NCBI GenBank assembly: GCA_007258455.2
Contig: VDFB02270651.1
Span: 701,712,217 to 701,776,216 of the forward strand
Direction of reading: 5' to 3'
Length of the DNA: 64,000 nt
Source: Sequoia sempervirens
Lineage: Eukaryota > Streptophyta > Pinopsida > Cupressales > Cupressaceae
Shown here: positions 24,021 to 35,589 of the stretch, in pieces
Position numbering within the stretch: the stretch's first letter is position 1
Layout of the letters: each line of letters starts with the position of its first letter
Position numbers and translations under genes: made by a program
Notes under the pieces: generated by a model
What the model saw: only the letters and a program-made list of their open reading frames with translations
Databases searched by the model: none
What the model was told of the DNA's origin: nothing

Positions 24021-25110
24021 AAGGCACCCTTAGAAAAAACTAAAGTTTTGACCCCAAACAGAAATTTTCATCATTTTCATCACTTACGAAGGTAAACTTG
24101 ACCTCCTCGCATCTCGTGTTTGGAAAAACTTCAAGACTGACATGTCAAAATCAATGGTGCCCCTGGCCTCCAGTGGTGCTTTTTGTTCGAGAGAGCCATT
24201 TTTCCAACTGGCTAAAAATCTACTTAAACTCCAGTTGCAAGCTGCCAACTCATCTTTTGATATGATGAAGATATGCAACAAAAAGTTGGATGTAGCATAG
24301 ATAGGATGAACACATGAGATCACCATAAAGAAGACATCCAAGGCTCCAAAACCTTGGGTGCCCCTAGCCTACAGGGGTGCTTTTTCTTTTTCCTAGTCAT
24401 TCTGACCAAGATTCAACCTCGTGTTTGACCTCTGACCCTGGCAGTTCAACAACTCAGATTCACCCGCTGACAAATGTGTTGCGAACCCTGATCAAATGTG
24501 AGACAAACATCCTAGTTTTCATTTGGTCAGAATCCTTCATCTGATCCCTCAAAAAGATGGGCACCTTTTGCAAAAGCTATGCTTTTCCTTCCAGTGAGTC
24601 ATTTTTCATTCCCCTCGTTTCTCATTGTATCTCATGTATCAGGTGCTAGACGGATCTTTTGAGCTAGCTGGATAGCTCATCATGAAGCTGGCAGTATCCA
24701 TGACAAGTCTTCTTGGAAGTGACAAATCTCGAAACTGAAATCTGGGCCTTTGAAATCTAGGGTGCCCCTGGCCTCTAGGGGCTCTGGTGCTCTAGAGTTA
24801 GAAAAACCCCTCTGAGAAGAAGCATCATTTTGTACTTATCTCGCCATAATTTCTTCATTTGAGTGTTTTAGGCTTAGATTTCAACACCTGGTCTTTGGCC
24901 ATCTGCCATTGATGACCTTAAAAATCCTAACTTTCCATCTGAAAAAGTGAAAACTACCCACCAAACTTAAACTGAGTTTTAACTGAAATTGACTTCACCA
25001 TAGTGATCGTGAAGTAAAATAAGCCAATCAAAACAATTTTTAGTTCATTTTGACAAGTTTCAAATTTTAGGGTTTTATGGCCTAAAACAGGGGTGCTTAA
25101 AAACCCTAAT
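24021..25110. repeat. About 200-bp degenerate array with GGTGCCCCTGGCC palindromes
   Basis: GGTGCCCCT or GGGCACC words stand at 24156, 24357, 24559 and 24761, spacing 201-202 bp. Most are followed by a self-complementary stretch of the type GCCCCTGGCCTCTAGGGGC. No coding signal. Frame 24084-24341 on the minus strand is incidental. Confidence 0.65.
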
Positions 25111-25242
25111 TTTCATTTTTTTCAAATTTCACCAGTATCCTCTTGACATCAAATTGACACAAAGTCCATACTTGATCTACCCAAAAACTATGTTTTAATA
25201 TCATTTTAACAAGGTTTAGACTCTTTTAAGCAAAATGCCTTA

Positions 25243-26860
25243 ATGAATCAAAAAAATTGGTTTGGGTACAACAAAGAAGAAAAGATAAATTATTTTGCTT
25301 TGGAAAATATTGGTGCACCTCTCTCTAAGGAGAATAAAGCCAAATTGGCTAAAATGTATAGTAAGGAGTTCAAAACAAAGAAAAGGGTAATCACCCTCAT
25401 GAGCAGAGATCAAAATGATCTCGAGAGGCTCTAGAAAGAGACTATAGAGAAGGTTGTAGAGTTAGCTCAACGATTAGGGATGACTATGGAGAGAAAAGAA
25501 GAAATGCAAGTTGAGATCCTTGCTCTGGATGTGAGTATTGGAGAAGATTCTCAACATGAGCATGGATCTGAAGAAGGTAATGTGTAAATTAATGGTCTTC
25601 CAGAAGTGGAAGAAATTGCAAAAGAGAACATTGTTGGTGATGAAAATGTTGAAGGAGAAGAAGCTATTGAAGAAGAAATTTCAAAGGAGGATACCTCCAT
25701 AGATCATCAAACTCCTCCTCTAGTATCTGAAACAAATGTTTAGAAAATTCCAGGCCAACCAAAGACAATAACTCCTCTGAAAAACAAAGAACAAGCTATC
25801 AATGAAGATGATGCAGAGAAGAACAATGGACAGAAGGATGGGAATGCATTTGAGAATGAGGAGAAGAAGGAAATGGAGACACCAATTGATACTGGTGATA
25901 AAGAAGAGGATTTGAAGAAGAAGGCAGCTAAGGAGAATGTGAACACTACTAGTGAATCATCTAGTTCCTTCAGAGATTCTTTAAAGAATTTGTTGAGCAT
26001 GCAACTAAGTTCCAACTTGAAGTTTCTACCTAGCTATTGCAACTTCCAACACAACAAAGTTACGTGGACATGGTAAGTTTTCACCTCTTCACAAGCTTCA
26101 ATTAGGAGATGATTTCCAAGCATCTGCCTAGAAATAAATCATAGAGACACATCAGAAGAGTGAAGAAATGATAGATGAGGCTATAAAGGTTTTGCATGAA
26201 GCCATACCTGGTGTTGTCATTGACAACTCACTCTCCGGTATGGAAAATCTAAATTTTTTGCTTGATTATTTTAAAGAGTATGCTACTAAGTTGAAGGGGG
26301 GGATAAAAAAAGAGTTAGAGAAGGAAGATGAGAAAATATTGTTATATGTAACAAAGAAGTGTGCCAGTGCATACAAAAAATTCCAAGAAAATATTACGGG
26401 TGCCTAGGATTGTGTGGCGGAAGCCAAAGTTTTGTTTCAATTTTGCATGAAATGGACCAGATCTATTAAAAGCATAAGAGATGGGATGGACTCAATTGAG
26501 TCCCAAATTGATAAATTTTCTAGTTCCTATGATCTAGCACATGATCTAGATGGAAGTACAAGGTTAGCAATTGAGAATTTACCTGAGCAATTCTTCCAAC
26601 TGTAAGTACAAAAAGAAAAGATCATTACGTAGTTTGGTAATCTCAGGGATTTGGTGAACTCTAAGTTCATACTTGTTTCAAATTCCCTAATGAATGTTGG
26701 TAAAGCTTTACTTCTAAATCCGGTACCCAACACTCTAAATGAAGGTGAAAAAACCCTAGTAGAATGCTTGGTATAGCTAAGAAGAGTTGAGTGGATGGAA
26801 AACAAGAATGGAAAGCCCATCTTGAAAAGCTGCAAGAGTCAAACTCTTCAAGTGAATACA
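25243..26860 (+). pseudogene. Accessory ORF, C-terminal part, broken
   Basis: Plus-strand frames 25243-25434, a continuation to 26076, then 26168-26407, 26414-26605 and on to about 26860 read as one protein with scattered stops and two frameshifts. It begins Lys/Glu-rich with helical heptads, passes an acidic region (many Glu/Asp, about 25500-25960), a Ser-rich patch, and two long amphipathic helices likely to form coiled coils. It ends just before the polypurine tract. This is the 3' partner of 18840-20850, giving an accessory protein of over 1,000 residues in the intact ancestor. No enzymatic motif, signal peptide or membrane segment is visible. Confidence 0.5.
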
Positions 26861-26949
26861 TTTATTTCCTTTTTATGCATTTTAGTTATTGTTTTAGATT
26901 TATATGTACATATTTTTGGAGATAATTGAGGCATGTTTCCATCAATGAC

Positions 26950-26961
26950 AAAGGGGGAGAT
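26950..26961 (+). promoter_or_regulatory. Polypurine tract of the 15.9-28.3 kb element
   Basis: AAAGGGGGAGAT directly before the 3' LTR. It is the plus-strand primer site and gives the element's orientation. Confidence 0.85.
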
Positions 26962-28310
26962 TTTTGGAAGAATAAGGAGTTTGTCATTGATGCATTTGTT
27001 GGCAACATGAGCATGAGGGATAAGTGCATTGCATTATAGTGTTGTCATTGATGTCAACATTGTATTATGGTATGAAGACCATTGTGCATATCAATTTGTA
27101 TAGCTTGAACATGTTTTGAGATGGTAGTCCAATGGGCATGTGCAAGAAGGTTTAATCTAATGAAGATAAATGAAGGGAAAATTGACTAAGTGTCAATATA
27201 GGTAATTCTATGTAGAAGACATCTCTTTTTTGGGTTTGTATTGGTCTGTTGTATAAGATCTTTCCCTACGCTTTTGATATAATTTTCTTGGCTTTTAGAG
27301 AAGCTTATATCTAGAGTTTCATATCTTTTTGGCTTTTTTTGAAGAAGTTGTGAGTGACAAAAGTTCGGCCTGGCAATAACAAAGGTTTCCAGTTTAGTAT
27401 GCATGTTTTGGTGAATTTTCACTTCTTCATGGATTGGTATCTGGCTTTGTAGTTTTGTGAAGATGTTGATAGGTGTCAGTAGAGTGTTTATTCCAAATTA
27501 CATGAAGTTTGGGGGTCTGCGTGTCTATTTTTGGATGAACAGTTGAACTCTATTATTAGGTCATTATCGGTGCCAACCTAATAATTTGTGTATATTGTGG
27601 AGTTTGAATAAGTATTGATACTTTATGTGGGCACTATTATGGGTCCATGCTGACCTATCTTGATTTTTTATTAGCCTTGATTCATGGCACGAAGTGTGTG
27701 TGCATGCATGTTGAGCCAACAAGGTATACTTGGCATGTTACATCTAATTAGGCTGACCTAATTGATGTTGTAAGTATTTATGGATAAAGCAGATAATATG
27801 TAAGTTCTATTTTTGAAGATAGAGATATAATGTAATGTATGGTTGATGTGAATTTTTTGAGTATAAGGCGAATGTAGAGCAAAGTAGAGTGTTAGAGAAG
27901 ATCGGTATGAAGTGTGTAAAGTTTGTATTTTGAGCTTCAATGGAATTGTAATTCATGCATACACTAGATGCAATTGTAATAGTTCAATCTTGGTTGTGTG
28001 CCACAATCTCTTCTATGTTTTCTTCTTTCAGTGGGTAGTGAGTCCACTTGGATAGTGATTCCACCTATAGTGAGCACTTCTATAATATACTATAATCGGT
28101 TATAATATATTGTGAGCTAATCCTCACTATGGTTTTTCCCATTTTGGGTTTTCCATGTAAAAATCTAGTGTTCATGTGTTATGTGATGTTGATGGTTGTT
28201 TTCATGCTTTCCTTTCCTTCTACACATTGAATATGCTATGTGGAATGAATGCTTAAATGGTTTAAAAGAATATTGATTTACCCCTCTCTCAGCATTTCAG
28301 GTGTTCAACA
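26962..28310 (+). repeat. 3' LTR of the 15.9-28.3 kb element
   Basis: Direct repeat of 15861-17218. Ends GATTTACCCCTCTCTCAGCATTTCAGGTGTTCAACA-like, matching the 5' copy and the ends of the other Copia LTRs here. Confidence 0.85.
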
Positions 28311-29995
28311 CAAATATCATATCATTTTGTATAACATGATCATAGATAGGATCTTGATCAAATAATGGATTCTCATTGATTTCATAATCATATATGGGAT
28401 TTTGATCAAATATTGATTAATGTGAATATCACGATCAACTATGGGGATTCCTCAATACTTGATCTTGATTCATGTTGGATCTTTTTTTTTATGCTTTAGA
28501 ATTTTTCATAACATAGATCCAATGGTTCGAATGATGAGATGTGAGTTGGGATAAGTATGGGAGATTCTTGGATGGACTCAAAATTTTGACATGGAAATAA
28601 TAGATTTTGGATAGGGAGTTATTGAGTGGATTTGATAAGTAATGGGGTGATTTATGGTGTTTGATATAAAATAAGTATAGTGTTAGGAGACTCGTTGATA
28701 GGTGTTGTGTACATGGATATATTGGATTTGATGTTTATCCTATGTGAGCAATGCTTGGAAAAAATCTTTAGTAGATGGATGAGACCAATCAAGCTTCCAA
28801 GAATGAATGGGATTTGGATAGGTTTGGTTTCAAGGAATGGATGAGGGTGATTTGGAATATATAGAAGATTTTGAGGAATCAAAGGACTTGGGTGACAATG
28901 ATTTGGAGGAGGTAGATGCAAATAATTTAGAAAATGTAAATTATTTGGCATTATTTAAAATATTTTAGTGAAGAGGATTGAAATGACATGGATTGGAGAG
29001 ATGGGGGATATTGTTCTAAGATGGTTTTTCCCTTGCCAAAAGTAGCATAAGGATGAGTCATGGACATCTTATGTTAGTTTCTAAGGTGGGTAGTGTTAGG
29101 GTGGTCCTAATTTTTAAAGATATGGGATTTAATGGTTGGGTACAGGGAATCTATGGTGAGATGGCCCATAAGGGTCTCACCAATGGTGTTTTGGTACAAG
29201 GCTATCATCATCATAAGGATTATATTTGTCTTGGTTAATAAGACCATCCTCATCATCATAAGGATAGTATTCCACTTGGTTGATGAGACTATCATCATCA
29301 TCACAAGGATCATATCTTGATTGATTGATAATATTGTTATAGTCATTGTACTTGGCCTAACTTTTGAAAAGGAGTTGATCTAAAGGGCTCATGTTAGATT
29401 TTTCATTGATTATCATCCTCGGCCTTGCTTTGATTATGAATTTTGGATTTTCTTGTGTGGGATATAGATTCATCACATTGGTTAGGTCCTTCATTTTTTA
29501 GCTTTGGGATGACTTGGATTTTGGATTGTTTGGACTTGTGGTGACTATCTCAAAGGGAAAATAATTCATAAATGATGGATCTAGACTTAGATAGTCTAGT
29601 GGATGATTTGGAAACAAATTGGATGGTTATTATGATCTCAAAGGTGGGAATAGATGACTGAATAATGGAAATAAGTCAAAATTTGGATAATTGGATAAAA
29701 GACTAAGGGTTTGTTTTAGATGGATAGTGTGAAATAGATAAAAGTATTGGTGCAATGTGAGAGGTGTAGGACAAAAATCCCATGCCCTAAATTATATGGA
29801 AAAAAGGATATGGGGTATGAATTAGGACTTATAATCTGGGAAAAATGAACTAGGTGCTTGGAAGGTAAAGACTATGGTTTAAATTTGGATTATGTGTTTT
29901 ATGATAAGGTCATGACTAAGGAAATGAATTTAGCACTAGGATTGTATGTAATAGCTATCCTAGATTTAACTAGAACTTTTGTGCTTCAAGGATAC
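28311..29995. other. Spacer between two retroelements
   Basis: AT-rich. The first part repeats CATAATCATATATGGGATTTTGATCAAAT-like phrases. A Pro/His-rich minus-strand frame at 28652-28951 has no recognisable domain. It may be part of the same decayed minus-strand coding region as the 15-residue repeat at 29190-29320. Confidence 0.35.
29190..29320 (-). repeat. 45-bp tandem repeat able to encode a 15-residue acidic repeat
   Basis: CATCATCATAAGGAT recurs at 29206, 29251 and 29296, exactly 45 bp apart. On the minus strand each unit reads Tyr-Pro-Tyr/Cys-Asp-Asp-(Asp/Glu)-Asp...Leu-Ile-Asn-Gln without stops, so the period is a whole number of codons. Confidence 0.65.
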
Positions 29996-31293
29996 TATAG
30001 AGGAAGAAATTTTCTACCCTCAAGATGATGAGATCTCAAGGAGTAAACATTATTTTCCCTACCTCAGTTAACATGGATCAAGTGAACTAGGATTAGAGAA
30101 ATGTGAGTTTTAATAGAATACATAAATTATTTAGAACTTCAAACATAAAAAACCAAAAGAGTAGGGTATAAAGGTATTCTAGACAACTCAATGAGCTCTC
30201 TATCTAGGACAACCATGATTTTTTCAAATGACAACATGACTATTGGATGATAACATGCTTGCATTGGAGTCCTATATGGATACAAATATGGAGACATTAT
30301 GAAAATACACATAAATACTATGTGCAAGTTTCTAGATGCAAAAAGGTGTGAAATATGAACGTGTAGAAGTAAAAAGGTATTGAGATAAATATATAGAATG
30401 AAAATGAAACAAAAGCGACGTGGAAAGTTCCAAGATTACACTGAAAGTGTCTGAGGGTGTTCAAGCTTACTTTGAAAGGTTCTCCCACCTACAAATACAC
30501 TAATACCAAAGAGAAATGTTTGGGGTGGTTGTTTACGAGTTTGCCTCAATTAATCCTTCGTATTGGTGTTTTCACCTCCATAGACAACCTTAGAAAAGAT
30601 GAGAATAATACAAATGGATGTGAAAAGATGAAGAAAATCATATGCTAATCAAATACATAGATAAGAAATGCTTAGGATAGATTCTCGAAGAGTCGCCCTT
30701 TTCAAACACTTGAAGTGAATCTTGTTGGTGCAACAAGGGAGCAACAAGAACCTCAAAGATGACAAAAAATTCCTTGCAAGAAGAACTTGTGTTGCAATGA
30801 TGAAATATACTCTGAAATTCATAGATGAGTTTTCTAAAATATATACATATAAAGTTACAAATAAATTTGTGAAGGTGAGGGGTATTGTAAAATGGTGAAG
30901 AAAGAGTTGTATGTGTTATTTCAAGAGAGAAATGGTACTAGCATGAAGAGTAGAAGCACCAAGAATGAATATTGAATTCCTCATTTTTCAAAAGAGAGGG
31001 ACTTTTTGGTTCAAAAAACCAACCCAATAAATTCTTGACATGGCTATAGGATGGCAGAGGCATTACACTACCAAAACACAATAGGTGTAGCATCTCAATG
31101 GCTACCTTAGTCACAATTTTTTGTGGGATGCTAGCATGGCTTGCAGAAATCTTCATGATGTGCATTGGTCTATAGAAAAATTAGGTGGTGAGAAAATGGT
31201 TTTTAGTTGAGAGAGCATAATTATCTAAGTTTGTCTAAAGAGGAAGGCATATGAAATGTGAAATTGTATGGGATGCAATTTTATGATATTATA
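29996..31293 (-). repeat. 3' LTR (left) of the 30.0-46.6 kb element
   Basis: Aligns with 45297-46580 throughout, for example the GAAATTTTCTACCCTCAA and GAATACATAAATTATTTA phrases. The terminal TG/CA has decayed to TA at both ends in this copy. Confidence 0.85.
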
Positions 31294-31347
31294 TTTTACC
31301 CCCACTTTAGTGATCATATGTATTCAAGAGGGAATGTGAACTAAAGT
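31294..31347 (-). promoter_or_regulatory. Inverted repeat and polypurine tract
   Basis: On the minus strand AGTGGGGGTAAAA abuts the LTR. ACTTTAGT (31304-31311) and ACTAAAGT (31340-31347) form a perfect 8-bp inverted repeat with a 28-nt loop. Confidence 0.7.
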
Positions 31348-32090
31348 AAAAAGGGAGAGAGTGTTATACCTAAGATGCGTAGGGGAAGTAGTTTTCTATC
31401 CACGTGGAGTTTCCCCCATGGAAGAGATTTGAGTTGATCCTACATAGAATGCTTGAATTGTATCACCACAAACATGTTAGCTACAAAAAAACATGTTAGA
31501 CGAAAAGTGGAGATTTAGAAATAAAAAATTATAGACACAAGATGAAATTGATATGTATGGGTAGCAATTTGTGTTATGTTGGAGATAATATGATAATATA
31601 ATTGTCCAATTACTGCTACAAACTATGTTGTAGGACACCCACATAAGAGAGACATAGAAAATCATAAAAACAAAGTCTAGTGGGTTGCCCCCATACTAGA
31701 CGACAGATAAGAAAACTAAATGTAGACATATTTTGAAAAGAATAACAAGATAAAAGATCTATAATAAGAATGTGATAGTCCTTTCCCTTCCCTATGTTAT
31801 ACAAAGGAACACAAGTTATTTGGTGTCCTATCATAAGAGATACATGACAGAGAGAGACAGGGGGATATGAATATTCAAGGTTAGTATAATTCATATCAAC
31901 AACACTTGTATAACTATGTATGGATCATCATCATTTTCCCAAATATTTTAGATCATGAGAAAGGAACACATAAAGACAAAGTGAAAATAAAAATTTGGGT
32001 CAACATGGAAGAAGGCCTAAATTCCTCCAATGCTTTGTATCGTCCCCAAATGTCAAAATCAAGGCACAACAAAAAGAAGAATGATGATAC
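31348..32090 (-). other. 3' internal remnant before the nested Copia element
   Basis: Non-coding AT-rich sequence of the Ty3-type element. No frame with recognisable content. Confidence 0.4.
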
Positions 32091-33315
32091 TGTTGGAAAA
32101 ACAAGGACATACAACTGAGAGAAGGGCGTGTGAATCAGTTGTCACAGAATATTAAAATTTTCAAACTTAACTTGATCTCAGATTTGATGAATGAACAATA
32201 AACCATAAACAATCAACACATCAGAAACACAAAGAACACCAATATTTTTTACATGGAAACCCTGTTAGGGGAAAAACCATGGTGTTTGTTAGTCCACAAT
32301 ATTATACCTTGTTAAAAGTATAATGAGAATAATAATGGGAATGCACATGCATGTAGGCACACTGCCTAGAGCTCACTGCTCAAATACAAGAGGTCTCACT
32401 TCCCAACAATACACAACAATATGGATTCGATCAGTAGGGTATGAACTGATAAAATAGCTTCTACACAAGCCTGATTATAGTTCCAGTTAAGCACAAAAAA
32501 CCTTCTTCACACTCTACTTTGCAATCGAATGATTGGATCACTATTTGCACACTTTCTCTATATTTTCTTCAATTCATACTCACACTAACTTCGCTCAAAC
32601 AACCACTCTTATATATCCGCAACATGAAGTACATCAACAACTTAGTATGCCAAAAATATAAAACATATTTACAATGTCGGCCCAAATTTACAAATAAATT
32701 TTAATGTGAATCAAACACCGTCAGCTAATATTATGATGAGACCCAAAAAAATATCTTTGAGCATGCCAAACATTCAAATTTTAATCTTCAAGCATCCACA
32801 ACATGTTACAACCATCATGTCAGCCAAGAACATGAAATCCCGATCATACCAAGAAAAATCTTTGACCACGAGCACACTGATCAACGTGGACGTACAACAA
32901 GGATAAAGAATGATCTAGAAGCATCCAAAAACAACAAGAGCTAACAGAGAATCATCCGCAACAACAACAATTACTAGAATCACATAAACTTCAATTAGGA
33001 ACACTAACATAACCCACAAAAATACTATCAGAACACAACTGTTCATAGCACGATCAAATCTTCACGCAGACCTCTAAAACTTTCGATAGATGATCTAGAT
33101 ACTCTCAGAAATAAACCCTTTAGTCCACAATAACTGATCTTCAACGTATAGAACAAAACACCTTCATGACCTTCACTGTTCCATTGGAAACCTGCAACTC
33201 TTCCTTTAATAATTTTCTCAATATCCTCAACATATACAGCCTTCAATGCAATAATGCTAATAGTGTTGACATCAATGACAACCACATACCATCAACACAA
33301 CCATAACATCCAACA
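32091..33315 (-). repeat. 3' LTR (left) of the nested Copia element
   Basis: Direct repeat of 37863-39116 with scattered substitutions and small indels. TGTTGG at 32091, CCAACA ending at 33315. Confidence 0.95.
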
Positions 33316-33580
33316 ATCTCCCCCTTTGGCATTGATGGCAACACATGATGTGAAAAATACCATCAACACAGCTACACTTACTCTCCCTTTGGTTCTGACT
33401 CTTCTCCTCAATTGCTCTTCTCCCCCTAAAAATATTTTTCACATTGCTCTTCTCCCCCTAAAGGATTTTTCAAATTGCTCTTCTCTCCCTTTGACATCAA
33501 TGGAAAAGATAAGCATTACCTTCCCACATACAAGCTTTGAACCACATATTTACACATCTGACTACTCCCCCTAAGTAGCA
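33316..33580 (-). promoter_or_regulatory. Multi-copy polypurine-tract cluster
   Basis: The tract directly at the LTR (CCAAAGGGGGAGA on the minus strand, 33317-33329) is followed by related copies near 33381, 33420, 33451, 33482 and 33565, several within GGGGGAGAAGAGC-like words. Repeated tracts before the 3' LTR are a described Sirevirus feature. Confidence 0.75.
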
Positions 33581-33669
33581 ACCACGAAAACATCAATTTG
33601 GATCAGGAAATATCTATGAAGCACATAGATTGATGCAAATAAATTCATCTCTAGTTCATATCAAGAGGG

Positions 33670-34320
33670 GTAATCACCCCTAACATCCCTCTGAGATACT
33701 CAAAAGTATCCTTCGGTAATGACTTAGTGAAAATTTCCGCAACTTGTTCTTTGGTAGGCACATACTCTAGTCTGACTTCTTTCTCATTCACTTTCTCCGT
33801 CAAGAAGTGAAACTTTATTCATATATGCTTAGTCTTAGAGTGTAGCACTGGATTCTTTGATATGTTAATTGCACTTGAGTTGTCACAGTATATGGCAATA
33901 GGTTCATCATATACTACTCTGATATCTTTTAGCATCTGTTTCATCCACATCACTTGAGTACAATTATTTGTAGCAGCAATATACTCTACCTCAGCAATAG
34001 ATAGAGAAATGGATTCTTCTTTTTGCTCAACCAAGACACCAGCTTCTTCCCTAGGAAGAAGGCACCACCACTAGTACTCTTCTTGTCATCAACATCTCCT
34101 TCCCAATCCACATCAGTATATGCACTCAAAGTAAGATCATCATCCTTAGGATACCAAAGTCCAAAATCAACTGTTCCTTTTAGATATCTGAAGATTCTCT
34201 TTACAACAGTCACATGAGATTCTTTTGGATCAGCTTGAAATCTAGCAACCATACATACATCATTCATAATGTCTAGTTTGGTTTGAGTTAAATAGAGCAA
34301 TCCACCAATCATTGACCTGT
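33670..34320 (-). pseudogene. Copia RNase H domain
   Basis: Minus-strand frames 34312-33986 and 34034-33819 continue to about 33670. They read the Copia RNase H: RYLKGTVDFGL, then Ala-Tyr-Thr-Asp-Val-Asp-Trp with the first catalytic Asp, KKSTSGG, an AEVEYIAA block with the catalytic Glu, and DNSSAI with the next Asp, then a VADIFTK-like tail (EQVAEIFTKSL here). The domain degrades the RNA strand of the RNA/DNA hybrid. A frameshift near 34000-34030 separates the two frames. Confidence 0.85.
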
Positions 34321-35293
34321 ATCTTGTTTGATTTTCCTTAGGAGAATCATCATTCTAAGTTAACTTGCATCCAGTCACCATGGGAGTACCAACAGGCTTT
34401 GAGTCTTCCATGCAAAACTTCTTCAATAGTTCTTTCACATATTTAGACTGAGATATGAAAATTCCCTTGTTTAACTAAGTAACTTGTAATCCTAGAAAGA
34501 ACTTCATCTCTCCAATCATGCTCATTTAAAATTCACTCTTCATTTCATTAGAAAACTTCATACATAGATTTTCATTTCCTCCAAAAATAATGTCATCAAC
34601 AAAGACCTCAATAATTAACTCTTTTTCATGATCCAATTTGAAATACAAGTTGTTGTCAGCAGTACCTTTATTGAATCCAAGCTTTAGTAAATATTTGTTT
34701 AGTCTAGCATACCAGGCTCTGGGGGCTTGCTTGAGTCCATATAGAGCTTTCTTTAATCAGCAAACCATGTTTTCCTTATTAGTCAGTTGAAATCCATCTG
34801 GTTGTTCAATATATACTTCTTCTAACTCACCATTCAGAAAAGTTGACTTCACATCCATTTGATAGACTTTATAGTTTTTATATGTAGCATAAGCAAGAAA
34901 TAATCTAACAGCTTCAATTCTAGCAACAGGGGCAAAGGTTTCTTCAAAATCAATACCTTCCATTTGTGAATACCCTTTACATACTAGTCTTGCTTTATCC
35001 TGGACCACTTCACCTTGTTCATTCATCTTATTCTGAAATACCCATTTAGTACCAATCACATTTTTGTCTTTAGGTCTGGGAACAAGTATCCATGTATCAT
35101 TCTTTTCAATTTGCATTAGTTCTTCTTTCATACCTTCCATCCAGTGTTCATCATTGCAAGCTTCATTGACATCTTTAGGCTCAATCTTGGATATCAGACA
35201 ATATTCTTCTGCAATCTTTCTTCTAGTTTGTACACCTTTATTCTTGTCTCCTATAATTTTATTTTCAAAATGATTTAGCTTTAAATACCTCAA
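34320..35293 (-). pseudogene. Copia reverse transcriptase
   Basis: Starts in a [12 protein letters not shown] segment, reads [20 protein letters not shown], the [11 protein letters not shown] block, and a [13 protein letters not shown] block with a catalytic Asp. It continues after a stop at about 34755 with KALYGLKQAPRAWY and, at 34592-34603, Phe-Val-Asp-Asp, the polymerase active-site pair. These are the standard Copia RT blocks in order. Stops at about 34755 and in the 34340-34530 region break the frame, several of them explainable as CAG-to-TAG. The domain copies element RNA into DNA in cytoplasmic particles. Confidence 0.9.
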
Positions 35294-35308
35294 AGTTTTA
35301 GGATTCTC

Positions 35309-35545
35309 TCAAGCTTTTGGCTCTTCTATTCTTTCTTCTGCACTTTCACTTGTTTCTCCTTCTTGACTTGATTTACCATAACAAATTAAAGTTGTTTTAC
35401 TAGAACATATGGCACAATTTGAAGTTGATTCTATTCTGAGCATTCTTCCCTTTTTTTGTATTGTCTTCCTAGTCATCTGAATCATATCCACAATATCTAG
35501 ATGATCTAGTAAAGTCCTCATCAACTCTGACATTTTCACTCTCAA
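35309..35545 (-). pseudogene. Integrase C-terminal / pre-RT linker
   Basis: Low-complexity, Glu/Lys/Ser-rich frame between integrase and RT. In Copia elements this is the variable linker. No domain. Confidence 0.5.
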
Positions 35546-35589
35546 CCATTTTTCTTAATCTTCTATTATAGCACTAGTAGGCCTTGCTT

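Larger units (their letters stand above)
20860..25230 (-). mobile_element. Probable insertion splitting the accessory ORF
   Basis: This block separates the two halves of the plus-strand accessory ORF, contains a minus-strand pseudogene of another family, and holds three separate tandem arrays. I could not find terminal repeats or a target duplication, so the edges are approximate and a rearrangement is an alternative to a single insertion. Confidence 0.4.
15861..28310 (+). mobile_element. Copia-type LTR retrotransposon without pol
   Basis: Two direct LTRs (15861-17218 and 26962-28310) of about 1.35 kb flank 9.7 kb of internal sequence. A primer binding site TGGTATCATAGCC (17221) matches the initiator-Met-tRNA site with one mismatch and follows the 5' LTR by two bases. 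A polypurine tract AAAGGGGGAGAT ends at 26961, next to the 3' LTR. Inside are a coiled-coil/zinc-knuckle gag remnant and an accessory ORF. No protease, integrase or RT motif was found in any frame I read. The internal region is interrupted by 20.86-25.2 kb. The flanking pentamers (TAATT and CAAAT) do not match, so the insertion is old or has been rearranged. Confidence 0.75.

Noticed and set aside
24084..24341. Minus-strand frame of 85 codons
   Set aside because: Falls on the 200-bp tandem array, hydrophobic stretches come from repeat sequence, and no relatives are recognisable.
18840..26860. Retroviral-type envelope gene
   Set aside because: No signal peptide, membrane anchor or cleavage site is visible. 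Only its position resembles the envelope-like ORFs of some plant elements.
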